NCBI GenBank assembly: GCA_007121015.1
Contig: SKMN01000061.1
Span: 1 to 45,969, forward strand
Direction of reading: 5' to 3'
Length of the DNA stretch: 45,969 nt
Origin: Coriobacteriia bacterium
Lineage (GTDB): Bacteria; Actinomycetota; Coriobacteriia; Anaerosomatales; SLCP01
The position numbers and the translations under genes were made by a program. The notes beneath the pieces are model-generated. The model ran no database searches, was not told where the DNA came from, and saw only the letters and a program-made list of their open reading frames with translations. Shown one piece after another: positions 17,191 to 25,084 of this stretch. Every line of letters starts with the position of its first letter. Positions within the stretch are counted from its first letter, which is position 1.

Positions 17191-17265
17191 TGGCTGGGGC
17201 GGTAGGATTCGAACCTACGCATGGCGGATCCAAAGTCCGCTGCCTTACCGCTTGGCTACGCCCCA
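17191..17265 (-). tRNA. tRNA-Gln (anticodon TTG)
   Basis: The minus strand folds as a cloverleaf: 7-bp acceptor TGGGGCG/CGCCCCA, anticodon stem-loop with loop CTTTGGA, TTCGAATC T-loop, discriminator G and encoded CCA. It lies 55 bases before glmU and is probably read from the promoter at 17277-17306. Confidence 0.96.
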
Positions 17266-17276
17266 GAGCACACCGA

Positions 17277-17306
17277 AGTGTAGAGAAGCCGTGCGGGGCC
17301 GGTCAA
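17277..17306 (-). promoter_or_regulatory. Predicted promoter for tRNA-Gln (and perhaps glmU-prs-ctc-pth)
   Basis: Minus strand TTGACC (17301-17306), an 18-base spacer and TACACT (17277-17282); predicted start a few bases before the tRNA 5' end at 17265. No terminator is obvious between tRNA and glmU, so read-through is possible. Confidence 0.65.
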
Positions 17307-17381
17307 ATCGACGGGCACGGCGAAACCGCCTCCAAGGATCCAAGGAGATGGACGAGTCGCGATGTGGGGTCCCGAACGGGA

Positions 17382-17675
17382 CTACGCTCTCGCGACCGCG
17401 GCCTCGGCGGTGAACGCCTCGACCCCGCCCTCCTCTTCAAGCCGAGCAAGCACGGCGTGCTGGATGTGCTCGCGTGCCTCGGCGTTGATGGGATGACAGA
17501 TGTCGCGGAAGTCACCGTTAGGAAGCCGTCGCGACGGCATCGCGACGAAGACGCCCTTGTCGCCGTTGACGACCCTCAGGTCGTGGACGGCGAACGCGTC
17601 ATCGATGACGATGCTGGCGATGGCGCAGACCTTGTTCATGGAAACAGGACGAAGCGTCACCCGTGTGATATGCAT
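17382..17675 (-). CDS. spoVG: Septation / RNA-binding regulator SpoVG
   Basis: 97 residues, the family length. MHITRVTLRPV, the central AIASIVIDDAFAVHDLRVVNG and FVAMPSRRLPNGDFRDICHPIN are the hallmark of SpoVG, a small nucleic-acid-binding regulator that affects septation, sporulation and virulence in other bacteria. GGGGG lies about 8 bases before the ATG. It sits between the ispE-nucleotidyltransferase pair and glmU, the same relative place as in Bacillus. Its leader has a predicted promoter and a perfect inverted repeat. Confidence 0.97.
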   Translation of the reverse strand: MHITRVTLRPVSMNKVCAIASIVIDDAFAVHDLRVVNGDKGVFVAMPSRRLPNGDFRDICHPINAEAREHIQHAVLARLEEEGGVEAFTAEAAVARA

Positions 17676-17718
17676 CGAAGCCCCCTTTTGTTGCACGCGT
17701 GGTGCGAATGCCGCTTGC

Positions 17719-17738
17719 GTGTCGCCTCCCCGCGACAC
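17719..17738 (-). promoter_or_regulatory. Perfect 7-bp inverted repeat in the spoVG leader
   Basis: GTGTCGC-N6-GCGACAC lies between the predicted -10 and the spoVG start, with a GGGGAG loop on the mRNA strand. It could be an RNA stem-loop or an operator for a dimeric protein; the sequence alone does not decide. Confidence 0.45.
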
Positions 17739-17744
17739 TCCTGC

Positions 17745-17774
17745 AGTGTACATTCCCCTTACCCGCCGAGTGAA
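17745..17774 (-). promoter_or_regulatory. Predicted spoVG promoter
   Basis: Minus strand TTCACT (17769-17774), 18-base spacer, TACACT (17745-17750), overlapping the last codons of the upstream nucleotidyltransferase gene. This would give spoVG its own start in addition to read-through. Confidence 0.45.
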
Positions 17775-18541
17775 CCGGATTCCTTCCGTGTCGACCTGGT
17801 GTAGAGGACCCGCTCGGCGACGACGACATCGACCGGCTTGTCGACATCGGCCCCGATCGATGCGTGAGTCGTGTACACCGCCGCTCCCGTGCCTCCGATC
17901 AGCTGCCCGAGCTTTCGCTCGACCTCCGACACCGTAAGCCTTCCGAGAAGCAGCCGTGCGACGAACGGCATGCCTATCACACGCGCCATGGCGACAGGAT
18001 TCTTCCGTGTCGCGAATATCCTGCCACCTATCTCCTGGTTCGCCATGATTATCTCTGGGTCGATGAGCATCATGTTCCCACCGGTGACCGAGCCATCGGC
18101 CAGCCGGATGAACGTGCGCTTGGAGCCGGGGTACTGGGAGAGCATGTCGTCCCTGCCCACGAGCGGGTACACCGCATCGGCGCCCGTCGCGAGGCTCTGC
18201 CTGACGAAGTCGTCGATGGCTTCGGGAGTGATCGCGGGGATGTCCCCGGTGGCGAGGAGTACCCGCCGGTCGCCACGGAAGGCTCCCACGCCCGCAACGA
18301 CGTTCTCGACGAACGAGCCATCGGAGACGACGATCTTGCCGATGTCGTCGACCCACGCCCCGAGGCCCTCCGCACTCGGCACCACGACCGCGACCTCGCC
18401 GACCATCTCGGCGTCGCGGAGCGCTTCGGCGACCCACTGGACCATCGGCTTGCCCGCTATGGGTAGCAGCCCCTTGAAGCGACACGAGGGGTCGATGACC
18501 GCCCCGTCACCGCCTGCCAGCACGACTGCATCGACCATCAT
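17759..18541 (-). CDS. MobA-like nucleotidyltransferase (NTP_transf_3 fold)
   Basis: 260 residues. The N-terminus VDAVVLAGGDGAVIDPSCRFKGLLPIAGKPMVQW is the nucleotide-binding loop of the MobA/IspD/GlmU superfamily, and LLATGDIPAITPEAI carries the metal-binding Asp. The last 100 residues (MARVIGMPFVARLLLGRLTV, then ASIGADVDKPVD) are typical of an actinobacterial/clostridial subgroup of unknown substrate. It overlaps the ispE stop (ATGATG), so it is translationally coupled. It is not IspD, since the product-binding motifs differ; molybdenum cofactor, sugar or purine-related substrates are all possible. I do not assign one. Confidence 0.82.
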   Translation of the reverse strand: MMVDAVVLAGGDGAVIDPSCRFKGLLPIAGKPMVQWVAEALRDAEMVGEVAVVVPSAEGLGAWVDDIGKIVVSDGSFVENVVAGVGAFRGDRRVLLATGDIPAITPEAIDDFVRQSLATGADAVYPLVGRDDMLSQYPGSKRTFIRLADGSVTGGNMMLIDPEIIMANQEIGGRIFATRKNPVAMARVIGMPFVARLLLGRLTVSEVERKLGQLIGGTGAAVYTTHASIGADVDKPVDVVVAERVLYTRSTRKESGSLGG

Positions 18542-19437
18542 GGACCGTTCCCCTCCACCTGTCGCCGCACCCCGACACTACTCGAACGTGTTGCGCACGC
18601 CCAGTACCCGGCGCGCGTAGCGGCGGCGGCCACATCATGTGCGGCGCCTGGCGACGCGCACACCGCGAAGACGGCCGAACCACTGCCCGAGACCGCGCAC
18701 CCGGCGACCCCGGTCTGCCTGCGGCACCACTCGAGTGCATCGGCGATCCGGGGCACGATCGTCGTAGCCGCATCGGTCATGTTGTTAAAGAGTACCGGGG
18801 CTATGGCGGCGGCACTACCGGTCTCACACGCTTGCAGCATCCGTCGGGCACCGGGGGGAGGTGGTAACTCGAGCCGATCGAACACCGCGTACGCACGCGC
18901 TGTGGAGACCGGCTCGGCGACGTTCACCACCACGATGTCGAGCGCTGCCATCTCGACCCTACGCTCGAACACGTCGCCGCGGCCTCCGTAGAGCGCCGTC
19001 CCTCCTTCGAGGAAGAACGGCACGTCGGCACCGAGGTCCGTTGCGACGGCAAGCAGGGCGTCGTCGGCCACCTTCGCCCCCCAGAGCGACGGCAGGCCGG
19101 CCAACACGGCAGCCGCGTCCGAACTCGCGCCACCGAGGCCGGCGCCGGCGGGGATCCGCTTCTCGAGGACGATGTGGACGTCCGGCGACCTGCCGACCGC
19201 CTCTGCGAGCGCGAGCGCCGCCCGGTACGCGAGGTTCTCCTCGGACGGGATACCGAGAGGTGCGTCTGCGACGAGAGACACGCCTCTACCGGTCGTCAAA
19301 GTGACGGTGTCCGACAGTTCGATCGCGTGCAGGACCGTCTCCACGTCGTGGTAGCCGTCAGCCCGGAGTGCACCTACTCCGAGGTAGAGGTTGACCTTGG
19401 CCGGTGCGGCCATGACCACACGGGCTCTACCGCTCAC
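18538..19437 (-). CDS. ispE: 4-diphosphocytidyl-2-C-methyl-D-erythritol kinase
   Basis: 299 residues of the GHMP kinase family, non-mevalonate isoprenoid pathway. AAPAKVNLYLGVGALRADGYHDVETV is the IspE N-terminus with the catalytic Lys, PAGAGLGGASSDAAAVL the ATP loop, and AVSGSGSAVFAV the C-terminal GHMP motif. The GTG start has GGAGGG 6 bases upstream. In Bacillus ispE likewise follows veg. The DOXP pathway is expected in actinobacteria and supplies the polyprenyl carriers used by the envelope glycosyltransferases. Confidence 0.96.
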   Translation of the reverse strand: MSGRARVVMAAPAKVNLYLGVGALRADGYHDVETVLHAIELSDTVTLTTGRGVSLVADAPLGIPSEENLAYRAALALAEAVGRSPDVHIVLEKRIPAGAGLGGASSDAAAVLAGLPSLWGAKVADDALLAVATDLGADVPFFLEGGTALYGGRGDVFERRVEMAALDIVVVNVAEPVSTARAYAVFDRLELPPPPGARRMLQACETGSAAAIAPVLFNNMTDAATTIVPRIADALEWCRRQTGVAGCAVSGSGSAVFAVCASPGAAHDVAAAATRAGYWACATRSSSVGVRRQVEGNGP

Positions 19438-19458
19438 CGTCGACCCTCCGGAACGACA

Positions 19459-19492
19459 CGGACGCGGAGCCGCTGAAGCGGCTCCGCGTCCG
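19459..19492 (-). terminator. Perfect 15-bp hairpin between veg and ispE
   Basis: A 15-bp stem CGGACGCGGAGCCGC with TGAA loop and exact complement. There is no U-tract on either side, so it may be a weak terminator, an RNA stability element or attenuator between veg and ispE rather than a classical rho-independent terminator. Confidence 0.5.
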
Positions 19493-19518
19493 TTGATCGC
19501 TCACGATCGGGGTGTGGG

Positions 19519-19800
19519 CTAGTTCAGCCACGGGAGCAGGTTCTCCCCGCTCTTAACGCAACTCAACTCGACCGTTCCCGTGAGGACGTCGACGTAGCTG
19601 TAGGAGACCCGCGCAGTGCGGTCACGCTTCTCGTCGACTTTGACTACGAACAGGCTCGGGTGAGTCTGTTCCAGGACCCCCTCGCGCTCCATGATCTTAG
19701 AGCGGCCCATATTCGCCTTCAGGCGCATCCGTGTACCCATTAGCCCCTGGAGGTCGTCGCGGATACGTCCGACGACCTCGGTCTGCTGCGCAAGATCCAT
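19519..19800 (-). CDS. veg: Veg family protein
   Basis: 93 residues. RIRDDLQGLMGTRMRLKANMGRSK, RREGVLE-like MEREGVLEQTHPSLFVVKV and RVSYSYVDVLTGTVEL match the Veg (DUF1021) family, small beta-barrel proteins linked in Bacillus to biofilm gene expression. GAGGAGG precedes the ATG. A near-consensus promoter lies 30 bases upstream, in keeping with the strong veg promoter known in Bacillus. The position between ksgA and ispE is the same as there. Confidence 0.95.
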   Translation of the reverse strand: MDLAQQTEVVGRIRDDLQGLMGTRMRLKANMGRSKIMEREGVLEQTHPSLFVVKVDEKRDRTARVSYSYVDVLTGTVELSCVKSGENLLPWLN

Positions 19801-19829
19801 TCATCCGCCTCCTCATGATACGATAGTGC

Positions 19830-19858
19830 AGTATACCCCAGCAGCGGACAAATCTCAA
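19830..19858 (-). promoter_or_regulatory. Predicted veg promoter
   Basis: Minus strand TTGAGA (19853-19858), exactly 17 bases, TATACT (19830-19835); start of veg is 30 bases further on. The -35 overlaps the last codons of ksgA. Confidence 0.7.
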
Positions 19859-20721
19859 GGTAGGAGGCCGGATTTCAACGCCGCGGACCCGAGGGTGAGG
19901 TACTCCCCGATGCTGAAGGTCTCCGCCCGCCGTGCCGGGTCCACACCCGCCGCGGCGAGCACGGCCTCCACCTCGTCGGGGGTGGCACCGAGCGCGGACG
20001 TGAGCGAGTTGCGGACCGTCTTGCGCCGCTGAGCGAACGCGGCGTCGGCCATGCGGGCAGCCGATCCCAGCACCTCGGGCGCCACCCCGCGATCGGTGCG
20101 GTCGAGCCGCACGACAGCCGAGTCGACCCTCGGGGGCGGGAGAAAGCAGCTGCGCGGTACCGGGAAGCGTGCGCCTGGCTCGGCGTGGAGTCCGAGCTTG
20201 ACCGTATAGGAACCGTACTGCTTGGTCCCCGGTCCAGCGGTCATGCGGTCGGCCACCTCGGCCTGCACCATGACCACCGCGAAGCGTAGCGACGGCGACT
20301 CCTCGAAGAAACGCAGCACCACCGTCGCAGCCACCGAGTACGGAAGGTTCGCCACCAGCGCTACCGGCAAGCCTAGAGGGGTGTCGAGCCGCTCGAGGGG
20401 GACGTCGACGGCATCGGCGTGCACGACCGTGACGTTACCGCACTCGCCGAGCGTGTCCTCGAGCACCGGCATGAGCCGCGCGTCGCGCTCGACCGCGACC
20501 ACACTGCCCGCCTCGGCGCACAGCGCGACCGTCAGGGTCCCGATGCCCGGTCCTATCTCGAGGACGGGGTCTGTGGCGGTAAGCGCGGCGAGTTCGGTGA
20601 TGCGCGCGACGACGTTGTTGTCGACGAGGAAGTGCTGGCCGAGGGACTTCCGCGTGTAGAGCCCGTGCGCGCGCAGCACATCGAGAGTGGCGCCGGGGGT
20701 CGCGAGCGGCGAGAAGGCCAC
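19855..20721 (-). CDS. rsmA: 16S rRNA (adenine1518-N6/adenine1519-N6)-dimethyltransferase
   Basis: 288 residues. KSLGQHFLVDNNVV is the RsmA/KsgA N-terminus, VLEIGPGIGTLT the SAM loop, and NLPYSVA the catalytic motif for adenine N6 dimethylation. AEVADRM and the C-terminal AFAQRRKTVRNSL complete the family pattern. The GTG start at 20721 has GAGG 8 bases upstream, 12 bases after the yabE stop. The ribonuclease M5 gene (rnmV) found between yabE and ksgA in Bacillus is absent here. Confidence 0.96.
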   Translation of the reverse strand: MAFSPLATPGATLDVLRAHGLYTRKSLGQHFLVDNNVVARITELAALTATDPVLEIGPGIGTLTVALCAEAGSVVAVERDARLMPVLEDTLGECGNVTVVHADAVDVPLERLDTPLGLPVALVANLPYSVAATVVLRFFEESPSLRFAVVMVQAEVADRMTAGPGTKQYGSYTVKLGLHAEPGARFPVPRSCFLPPPRVDSAVVRLDRTDRGVAPEVLGSAARMADAAFAQRRKTVRNSLTSALGATPDEVEAVLAAAGVDPARRAETFSIGEYLTLGSAALKSGLLP

Positions 20722-20733
20722 GCTTGTCGCCTC

Positions 20734-21756
20734 TTACGGAAGGATGGTGATCGTCACCGTGCGCCGGCCCCACGCCAGCGCCTCGGCCCGCGTGTCGAAG
20801 CACACGTCGATCTTGTCGCCCTTGATCGCCCCGCCCGTGTCCGCGGCGATGGCGTTGCCGTAGCCGGGTACGTACACGCGGGTCCCGAGCGGTATGACCG
20901 AGGGGTCGACGGCGATGATCCCGCGCGTGGCACGAGCGCCCGTCGCGGTCCGCGTGCTCACGCCAGGGTCGCCCGGCGAGTACGCGGTCGCTACCACGGT
21001 GAGCGTCCTGCCCTCCCGTGGAGGCTCGGAGGTGGCCCCGGCGCGAGAAGCCACGACCCGAGGGGCGCTCCGCCTGGTCCCTACGGCGACGACCTCGTCG
21101 ACGGGCTCCGTGACGATGCTCTCGGCGGAAAGCGTTCGCGGTCCTTCGACACCTTCGGTGACGACCACCCGGTAGATGCGGACCGTGGTCCCCGGCTCCC
21201 CTTGACGCTTGATCGCCCGGGAGCCTTGCTCCATCGACGGGTCGTTCTCGACGACGGTGCCGTGATCGACCTCGACGTGCTCTTCGACGATCCGGACGAA
21301 CACGTCGCTCACGGAGATGGTCATCCCGGGGGAGAGCGGCGTTTCGAGGGACGGCTCGACCGTGTGCCCCGAGGCCGGGTCGAGGCCTGTCGCGACGAGC
21401 GCGTCAGCAACGGTCGATCCGACCACGTCGAGCGCGAGCGGGCTGCCCGAGATATCGACCACGACGGGAACCGCATGTCGCACGACCACGGTCATCCCAT
21501 CGGAGACCGGGGTCGCAAGGCTCGGCGACACCACGTCAGCGGGCCCGAGGACGATACCTGCGTCCGCTATCAAGTCGTCTACCGTATCGGCGTCGGACAT
21601 CACGTAGCTAGCGTCCCCGTCAACGACGAGCGTGACGCCGCTATCTGCCCATACGAACCCGGTGACGCCCAGAACGAGGAATGCTGCTGCGACGAGAAGT
21701 GCGACTAGTCGGTACGGCTTGAGCGATCGCGCCGGGCTTTCCGGCGATGCTCCCAT
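20734..21756 (-). CDS. yabE: YabE-like cell-wall protein: DUF348 ubiquitin-like, G5 and 3D domains
   Basis: 340 residues. A membrane anchor or uncleaved signal (about 16-36) is followed by two DUF348-type segments (VTLVVDGDASYVMSDADTV and a second at PVVVDISGSPLALDV), a G5 domain (residues about 150-225) and a C-terminal 3D domain. The last has VVATAYSPGDPG, RGIIAVDPSVIPLGTRVYVPGYG, and the Asp residues of ADTGGAIKG and IDVCF. Such proteins resemble resuscitation-promoting factors/stationary-phase survival lytic transglycosylases that cut peptidoglycan. The ATG at 21756 follows AGAGGGG; the frame is open further but a TATAAT promoter lies there. Confidence 0.92.
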   Translation of the reverse strand: MGASPESPARSLKPYRLVALLVAAAFLVLGVTGFVWADSGVTLVVDGDASYVMSDADTVDDLIADAGIVLGPADVVSPSLATPVSDGMTVVVRHAVPVVVDISGSPLALDVVGSTVADALVATGLDPASGHTVEPSLETPLSPGMTISVSDVFVRIVEEHVEVDHGTVVENDPSMEQGSRAIKRQGEPGTTVRIYRVVVTEGVEGPRTLSAESIVTEPVDEVVAVGTRRSAPRVVASRAGATSEPPREGRTLTVVATAYSPGDPGVSTRTATGARATRGIIAVDPSVIPLGTRVYVPGYGNAIAADTGGAIKGDKIDVCFDTRAEALAWGRRTVTITILP

Positions 21757-21798
21757 GAACCCCTCTTCATCGACTGTCGGTTCAGCGAGTGAAGTTCG

Positions 21799-21827
21799 AT
21801 TATAGCCATCGGACCAACACGCCACAA
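21799..21827 (-). promoter_or_regulatory. Predicted yabE promoter
   Basis: Minus strand TTGTGG (21822-21827), 17-base spacer, consensus TATAAT (21799-21804). Predicted leader about 36 bases. Confidence 0.6.
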
Positions 21828-21870
21828 ACGGCCAGTTCGCGACGGAACACCCCGTGAATCGGGCCGGCCG

Positions 21871-21884
21871 AGGAGCGCTCCTAC
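21871..21884 (-). repeat. REP-like GTAGGAGC element, variant copy
   Basis: Minus strand GTAGGAGCGCTCCT, a palindrome built on the same GTAGGAGC head as the copies at 7825 and 10598, overlapping the 3' end of the flavodoxin-like gene. Confidence 0.3.
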
Positions 21885-22483
21885 GGTGTGGCCCGTCGAC
21901 TAACGGCCTCGACCAAGGCATGACCGGCCCGCGCAGCTCTAACGAGCTCATCGGGGAAGCGTTCGATGTCCCCGGGCGCATCGGGACCTTCGACCGAGAG
22001 CTCCTCCGTGCAGTCGATGCCGAGCACCGCGAACACGCTTCTCGTGGGGGCGACGGCAGACGAGAACCCGTACGGGTCTCCGCCTCCGCGGACGAGCAGG
22101 AGCGCTCCCGGCCTGCGCAGCGCTACCGTCTCACCGAGCAGGTAGCGCCGGACCCAGTACGGCTGCATGCGGTCGTAGAGGGCCTTGAGGACCGCGGGCA
22201 CCGTCGCGAAGTACACCGGGCTCGCTACGATCACGGCGTCCGAGGCGTCGAGTCGGCCGTAGACCTCCGCCATGTCGTCTGCGACCACGCACCGTCCGGT
22301 CATAGCGCACCCGCCGCACGCGTTGCACGGAGCGATATCGTGTTCGACGACGACGAGCTTCTCGGCCACGCCACCTCCCTCGCCCACGCCCGCGAGGCAC
22401 TCGTCGAGCAGGCGTTCGCTGTTGCCACGCCGGCGCGGTGAGCCGGCGATGCCGAGGACACGCGGAGCATCGACGGCGCTCAT
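21881..22483 (-). CDS. NAD(P)H-dependent FMN reductase / iron-sulfur flavoprotein family
   Basis: 200 residues of flavodoxin fold. VLGIAGSPRRRGNSERLLDECL is the FMN phosphate loop of the NADPH-dependent FMN reductase family. CNACGGCAMTGRC holds four Cys in the place where iron-sulfur flavoproteins of anaerobes bind a 4Fe-4S cluster, and ASPVYFATVPAVLKALYDRMQ is the isoalloxazine loop. It probably serves as an electron-transfer or quinone/oxygen-reducing flavoprotein. The ATG overlaps the tatD stop (ATGA), so it is coupled to tatD. It is an addition relative to the Bacillus gene order. Confidence 0.88.
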   Translation of the reverse strand: MSAVDAPRVLGIAGSPRRRGNSERLLDECLAGVGEGGGVAEKLVVVEHDIAPCNACGGCAMTGRCVVADDMAEVYGRLDASDAVIVASPVYFATVPAVLKALYDRMQPYWVRRYLLGETVALRRPGALLLVRGGGDPYGFSSAVAPTRSVFAVLGIDCTEELSVEGPDAPGDIERFPDELVRAARAGHALVEAVSRRATP

Positions 22484-23361
22484 GAGCGCGACCCCTGACG
22501 ACGGCCGAGGAGGGCGTGGGCGTTGGACATGAGTGCGGTCGCGCACTTGCGCGCGTCCACGCCGTGCGTGCGTGCGAGCATCGCTGCCGTGTGGGTGACG
22601 AGCGCGGGTTCGTTCTTCCGGCCGCGGTATGGATCGGGAGCGAGGAACGGGCAGTCGGTCTCAACGAGCAGCCGGTCGAGCGGCACGGCTGCCGCCGCGA
22701 CACGTAGCTCCTCGGCTTTCTTGAAGGTCAGGGGTCCGGCGAACGAGATGTGGCACCCCATCTCGACGAATCGAACGGCGAGCTCTGCATCAGCGGTGAA
22801 GCAGTGGATGATGCACCCGGCCTCAGGGACACCGAGCTCGGTCAGGATGTCGATGCCTTCGCCGTGCGCCTCGCGCAGGTGGACGACCGCCGGCAGACCG
22901 AGTTCGTGCGCGATCGCGAGCTGGGCCCTGAACGCGATCCGCTGGTCGTCGCGCGGCGAGTTGTCGTAGTGGAAGTCGAGTCCGGTCTCGCCGATCGCGG
23001 CCACGCGGGGGTCGCGTGCGAGTTCGCGCAGGCGTGCCTCGGCGGCCCGGTCGTAGCCGGACGCGTTGTGCGGGTGACAGCCAACGACGACCCTCACCTC
23101 CGGCGCGTCCGCAGCTACCGCGGTATCTCCGCTCGCAGCGGGTCGGGCGAGGCGCCGACCGGCCTCGCCGAGCCACCCTGCCAGCCCCTCGAAGGTGTGT
23201 TCGGGCGATTCGGTGACGTCGACGACGGTCGCCACGAACGACACCTTCGCCTGCGCTGCACGCACGAGCGCTCCCGCAGGGTCGTCGAGCATATCGAGGT
23301 GCGCATGCGTGTCAGGCACCGGAGCGCCGAGGTCGGGTGTCTCGTAGTTGGTGTCGATCAC
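22480..23361 (-). CDS. tatD: TatD family metal-dependent hydrolase (DNase)
   Basis: 293 residues. PDTHAHLDML gives the HxH metal site, and GCHPHNA, IGETGLDFHYDNS, VVHLREAHGE, HCFTAD and LVETDCPFLAP carry the remaining ligands. TatD/YabD enzymes are Mg-dependent 3'-5' nucleases involved in DNA repair. The GTG at 23361 is chosen because GAGGAG precedes it by 5 bases and it follows metG closely; the longer frame overlaps metG. A loop of about 25 residues (around 78-100) is longer than usual. Confidence 0.94.
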   Translation of the reverse strand: MIDTNYETPDLGAPVPDTHAHLDMLDDPAGALVRAAQAKVSFVATVVDVTESPEHTFEGLAGWLGEAGRRLARPAASGDTAVAADAPEVRVVVGCHPHNASGYDRAAEARLRELARDPRVAAIGETGLDFHYDNSPRDDQRIAFRAQLAIAHELGLPAVVHLREAHGEGIDILTELGVPEAGCIIHCFTADAELAVRFVEMGCHISFAGPLTFKKAEELRVAAAAVPLDRLLVETDCPFLAPDPYRGRKNEPALVTHTAAMLARTHGVDARKCATALMSNAHALLGRRQGSRS

Positions 23362-23401
23362 GGTGTCTCCTCGGCAGGGATGCTCCTGCGCGGCAGGTGC
23401 A

Positions 23402-24967
23402 TCACGCCTCGTCGTAGATGCGCGGGTACAGCGGGTCACCCTTCGAGACCGCGTTGCCCGAAGGGAGCCGACCCCACGCGGCGGCAGTCGCGATATCGGT
23501 CACCGCATGGATGTCTCCGAGGCTCAAGCGACGCCACACGTCCGCCGAGGTCTCGGGCATCACGGGTGCGCAGAAGAGCGCGGCGATCCGCACGGACTCG
23601 AGCGCGTTGTAGATGACGGTCGCGAGGCGGCCGTGGGTCTCCTCGGCCTTGGCGAGGTTCCACGGGGCCTCGTTCTCGATGTAGCGGTTCGCGTCCTTGA
23701 TGAGGTCCCATGTCGCCTCGAGAGCGGCCCCGTAGTCGAGACGCTCCATCGCCTCGGCATAACTCGCAGGCAGGGCGTCGGCGAACGCGCGCAGTGCCGC
23801 GTCGGCTTCCGTCGGCGCTTCGCCCGGCGGCTCGGGGACCGCGCCGTCGAAGTACTTCTCGGTCATGTTGAACAAACGCGAACACAGGTTACCCCAGTCG
23901 TTGGCGAGGTCCCCGTTGTAGCGCTGGACCATCGACTCCATGGAGATCGATCCGTCCTCGCCAAAGCGCACGTCACGCAGGAAGTAGTAGCGGTACGGAT
24001 CCACGCCGAACCGCTCGACGAGCGAGGCAGGCGTCTGCACGTTGCCCTTGGACTTGCTCATCTTCTCGCCCTTGGTCATCAGGAACCCGTGGGCGTAGAC
24101 GCACTCGGGCACGTCGAGGCCGGCCGCCATGAGCATCGCGGGCCAGATGACGCAGTGGAAGCGGATGATGTCCTTACCCACGAAGTGGTATTGCGCCGGC
24201 CAGCGGTGATCGAACTCGTCCGCCTTGGCCGGGTCGCCGTAGCCGATGGCGGTGATGTAGTTGAGGAGCGCGTCGATCCACACGTACGTGACGTGACCTT
24301 CACTAAAGGGCAGCGGGACGCCCCACGTGAAGGTCGTACGGGAGATGGAGAGGTCCTTCAAGCCACTCTTCACGAACGAGATGACCTCGTTCGCGCGCGT
24401 CTCCGGACGGATGAACGGGCGCCCTTGGGCCGCGCGCGTCTCGTAGAGTTCGAGCAGGGGCTCGGCGAACTCCGAGAGCTTGAAGAACCAGTTGTCCTCC
24501 CGGATGAACTCCACGTCGCGACCGCATGACGGGCACTCGTGCTCGCTCACCTGGTCGGGGGTGAAGTACGTCTCGCACGGTACGCAGTACCAGCCCTCGT
24601 AGTGGCCCTGATAGAGGTGACCCGCGTCGTGCAGCGCCTGCCAGAACGCCTGGACGCCGCGCTTATGACGCTCCTCGGTGGTGCGGAGAAAATCGTCGTT
24701 GGTGATGCGCAGCATCTCCCACGCCTCGACGAAGCGCGGAGCGATCGAGTCACACCATTCCTGCGGGGACATGCCGGCCTCCTCGGCGGCATGCGCGACC
24801 TTCTGGCCGTGCTCGTCGAGACCGGTGAGGAAGTGCACGTCATCGCCGACCATCCGGCGATAGCGTGCGAGCGCGTCGGCGGCCACGGTGGTATACGCGG
24901 TGCCGAGGTGCGGGACCGAGTTCACGTAGTAGATGGGGGTGGTCAGATAGAACGATTCGGCACTCAT
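23402..24967 (-). CDS. metG: Methionyl-tRNA synthetase
   Basis: 521 residues. The HIGH box appears as PHLGTAYT, KMSKS as GEKMSKSKGN, and the zinc knuckle as CVPCETYF..CPSCG (one pair of CxxC). Anticodon-binding helices follow (NDWGNLCSRLFNMTEKYF). There is no C-terminal EMAP/dimerisation domain, unlike many MetG1 enzymes including Bacillus MetS. The ATG at 24967 is taken as start because the conserved FYLTTPIYYVNSVPHLG begins five residues later. It is first gene of the metG-tatD-flavodoxin unit and diverges from abrB. Confidence 0.97.
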   Translation of the reverse strand: MSAESFYLTTPIYYVNSVPHLGTAYTTVAADALARYRRMVGDDVHFLTGLDEHGQKVAHAAEEAGMSPQEWCDSIAPRFVEAWEMLRITNDDFLRTTEERHKRGVQAFWQALHDAGHLYQGHYEGWYCVPCETYFTPDQVSEHECPSCGRDVEFIREDNWFFKLSEFAEPLLELYETRAAQGRPFIRPETRANEVISFVKSGLKDLSISRTTFTWGVPLPFSEGHVTYVWIDALLNYITAIGYGDPAKADEFDHRWPAQYHFVGKDIIRFHCVIWPAMLMAAGLDVPECVYAHGFLMTKGEKMSKSKGNVQTPASLVERFGVDPYRYYFLRDVRFGEDGSISMESMVQRYNGDLANDWGNLCSRLFNMTEKYFDGAVPEPPGEAPTEADAALRAFADALPASYAEAMERLDYGAALEATWDLIKDANRYIENEAPWNLAKAEETHGRLATVIYNALESVRIAALFCAPVMPETSADVWRRLSLGDIHAVTDIATAAAWGRLPSGNAVSKGDPLYPRIYDEA

Positions 24968-25084
24968 CGGTTTATAGACTCCGTCCGTTGGGTAATACTG
25001 GAAATATCGAAGGGTGCACACGACCTGATTCTAACCAATACGGCCCTTCGTCACTCGAACACCGTCCACGGAAGCAGGGGCGAC

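Noticed and set aside
17136-17222. Extension of GlmU to 17222
   Set aside because: It would translate the tRNA-Gln gene; the family start is at 17135 with AAGGAG upstream.
20722-20733. Ribonuclease M5 (rnmV) expected between yabE and ksgA
   Set aside because: Only 12 bases separate the two genes; the gene is absent here.
24539-25084. N-terminal extension of AbrB
   Set aside because: Runs antisense through the start of metG; the AbrB family N-terminus is at 25085.
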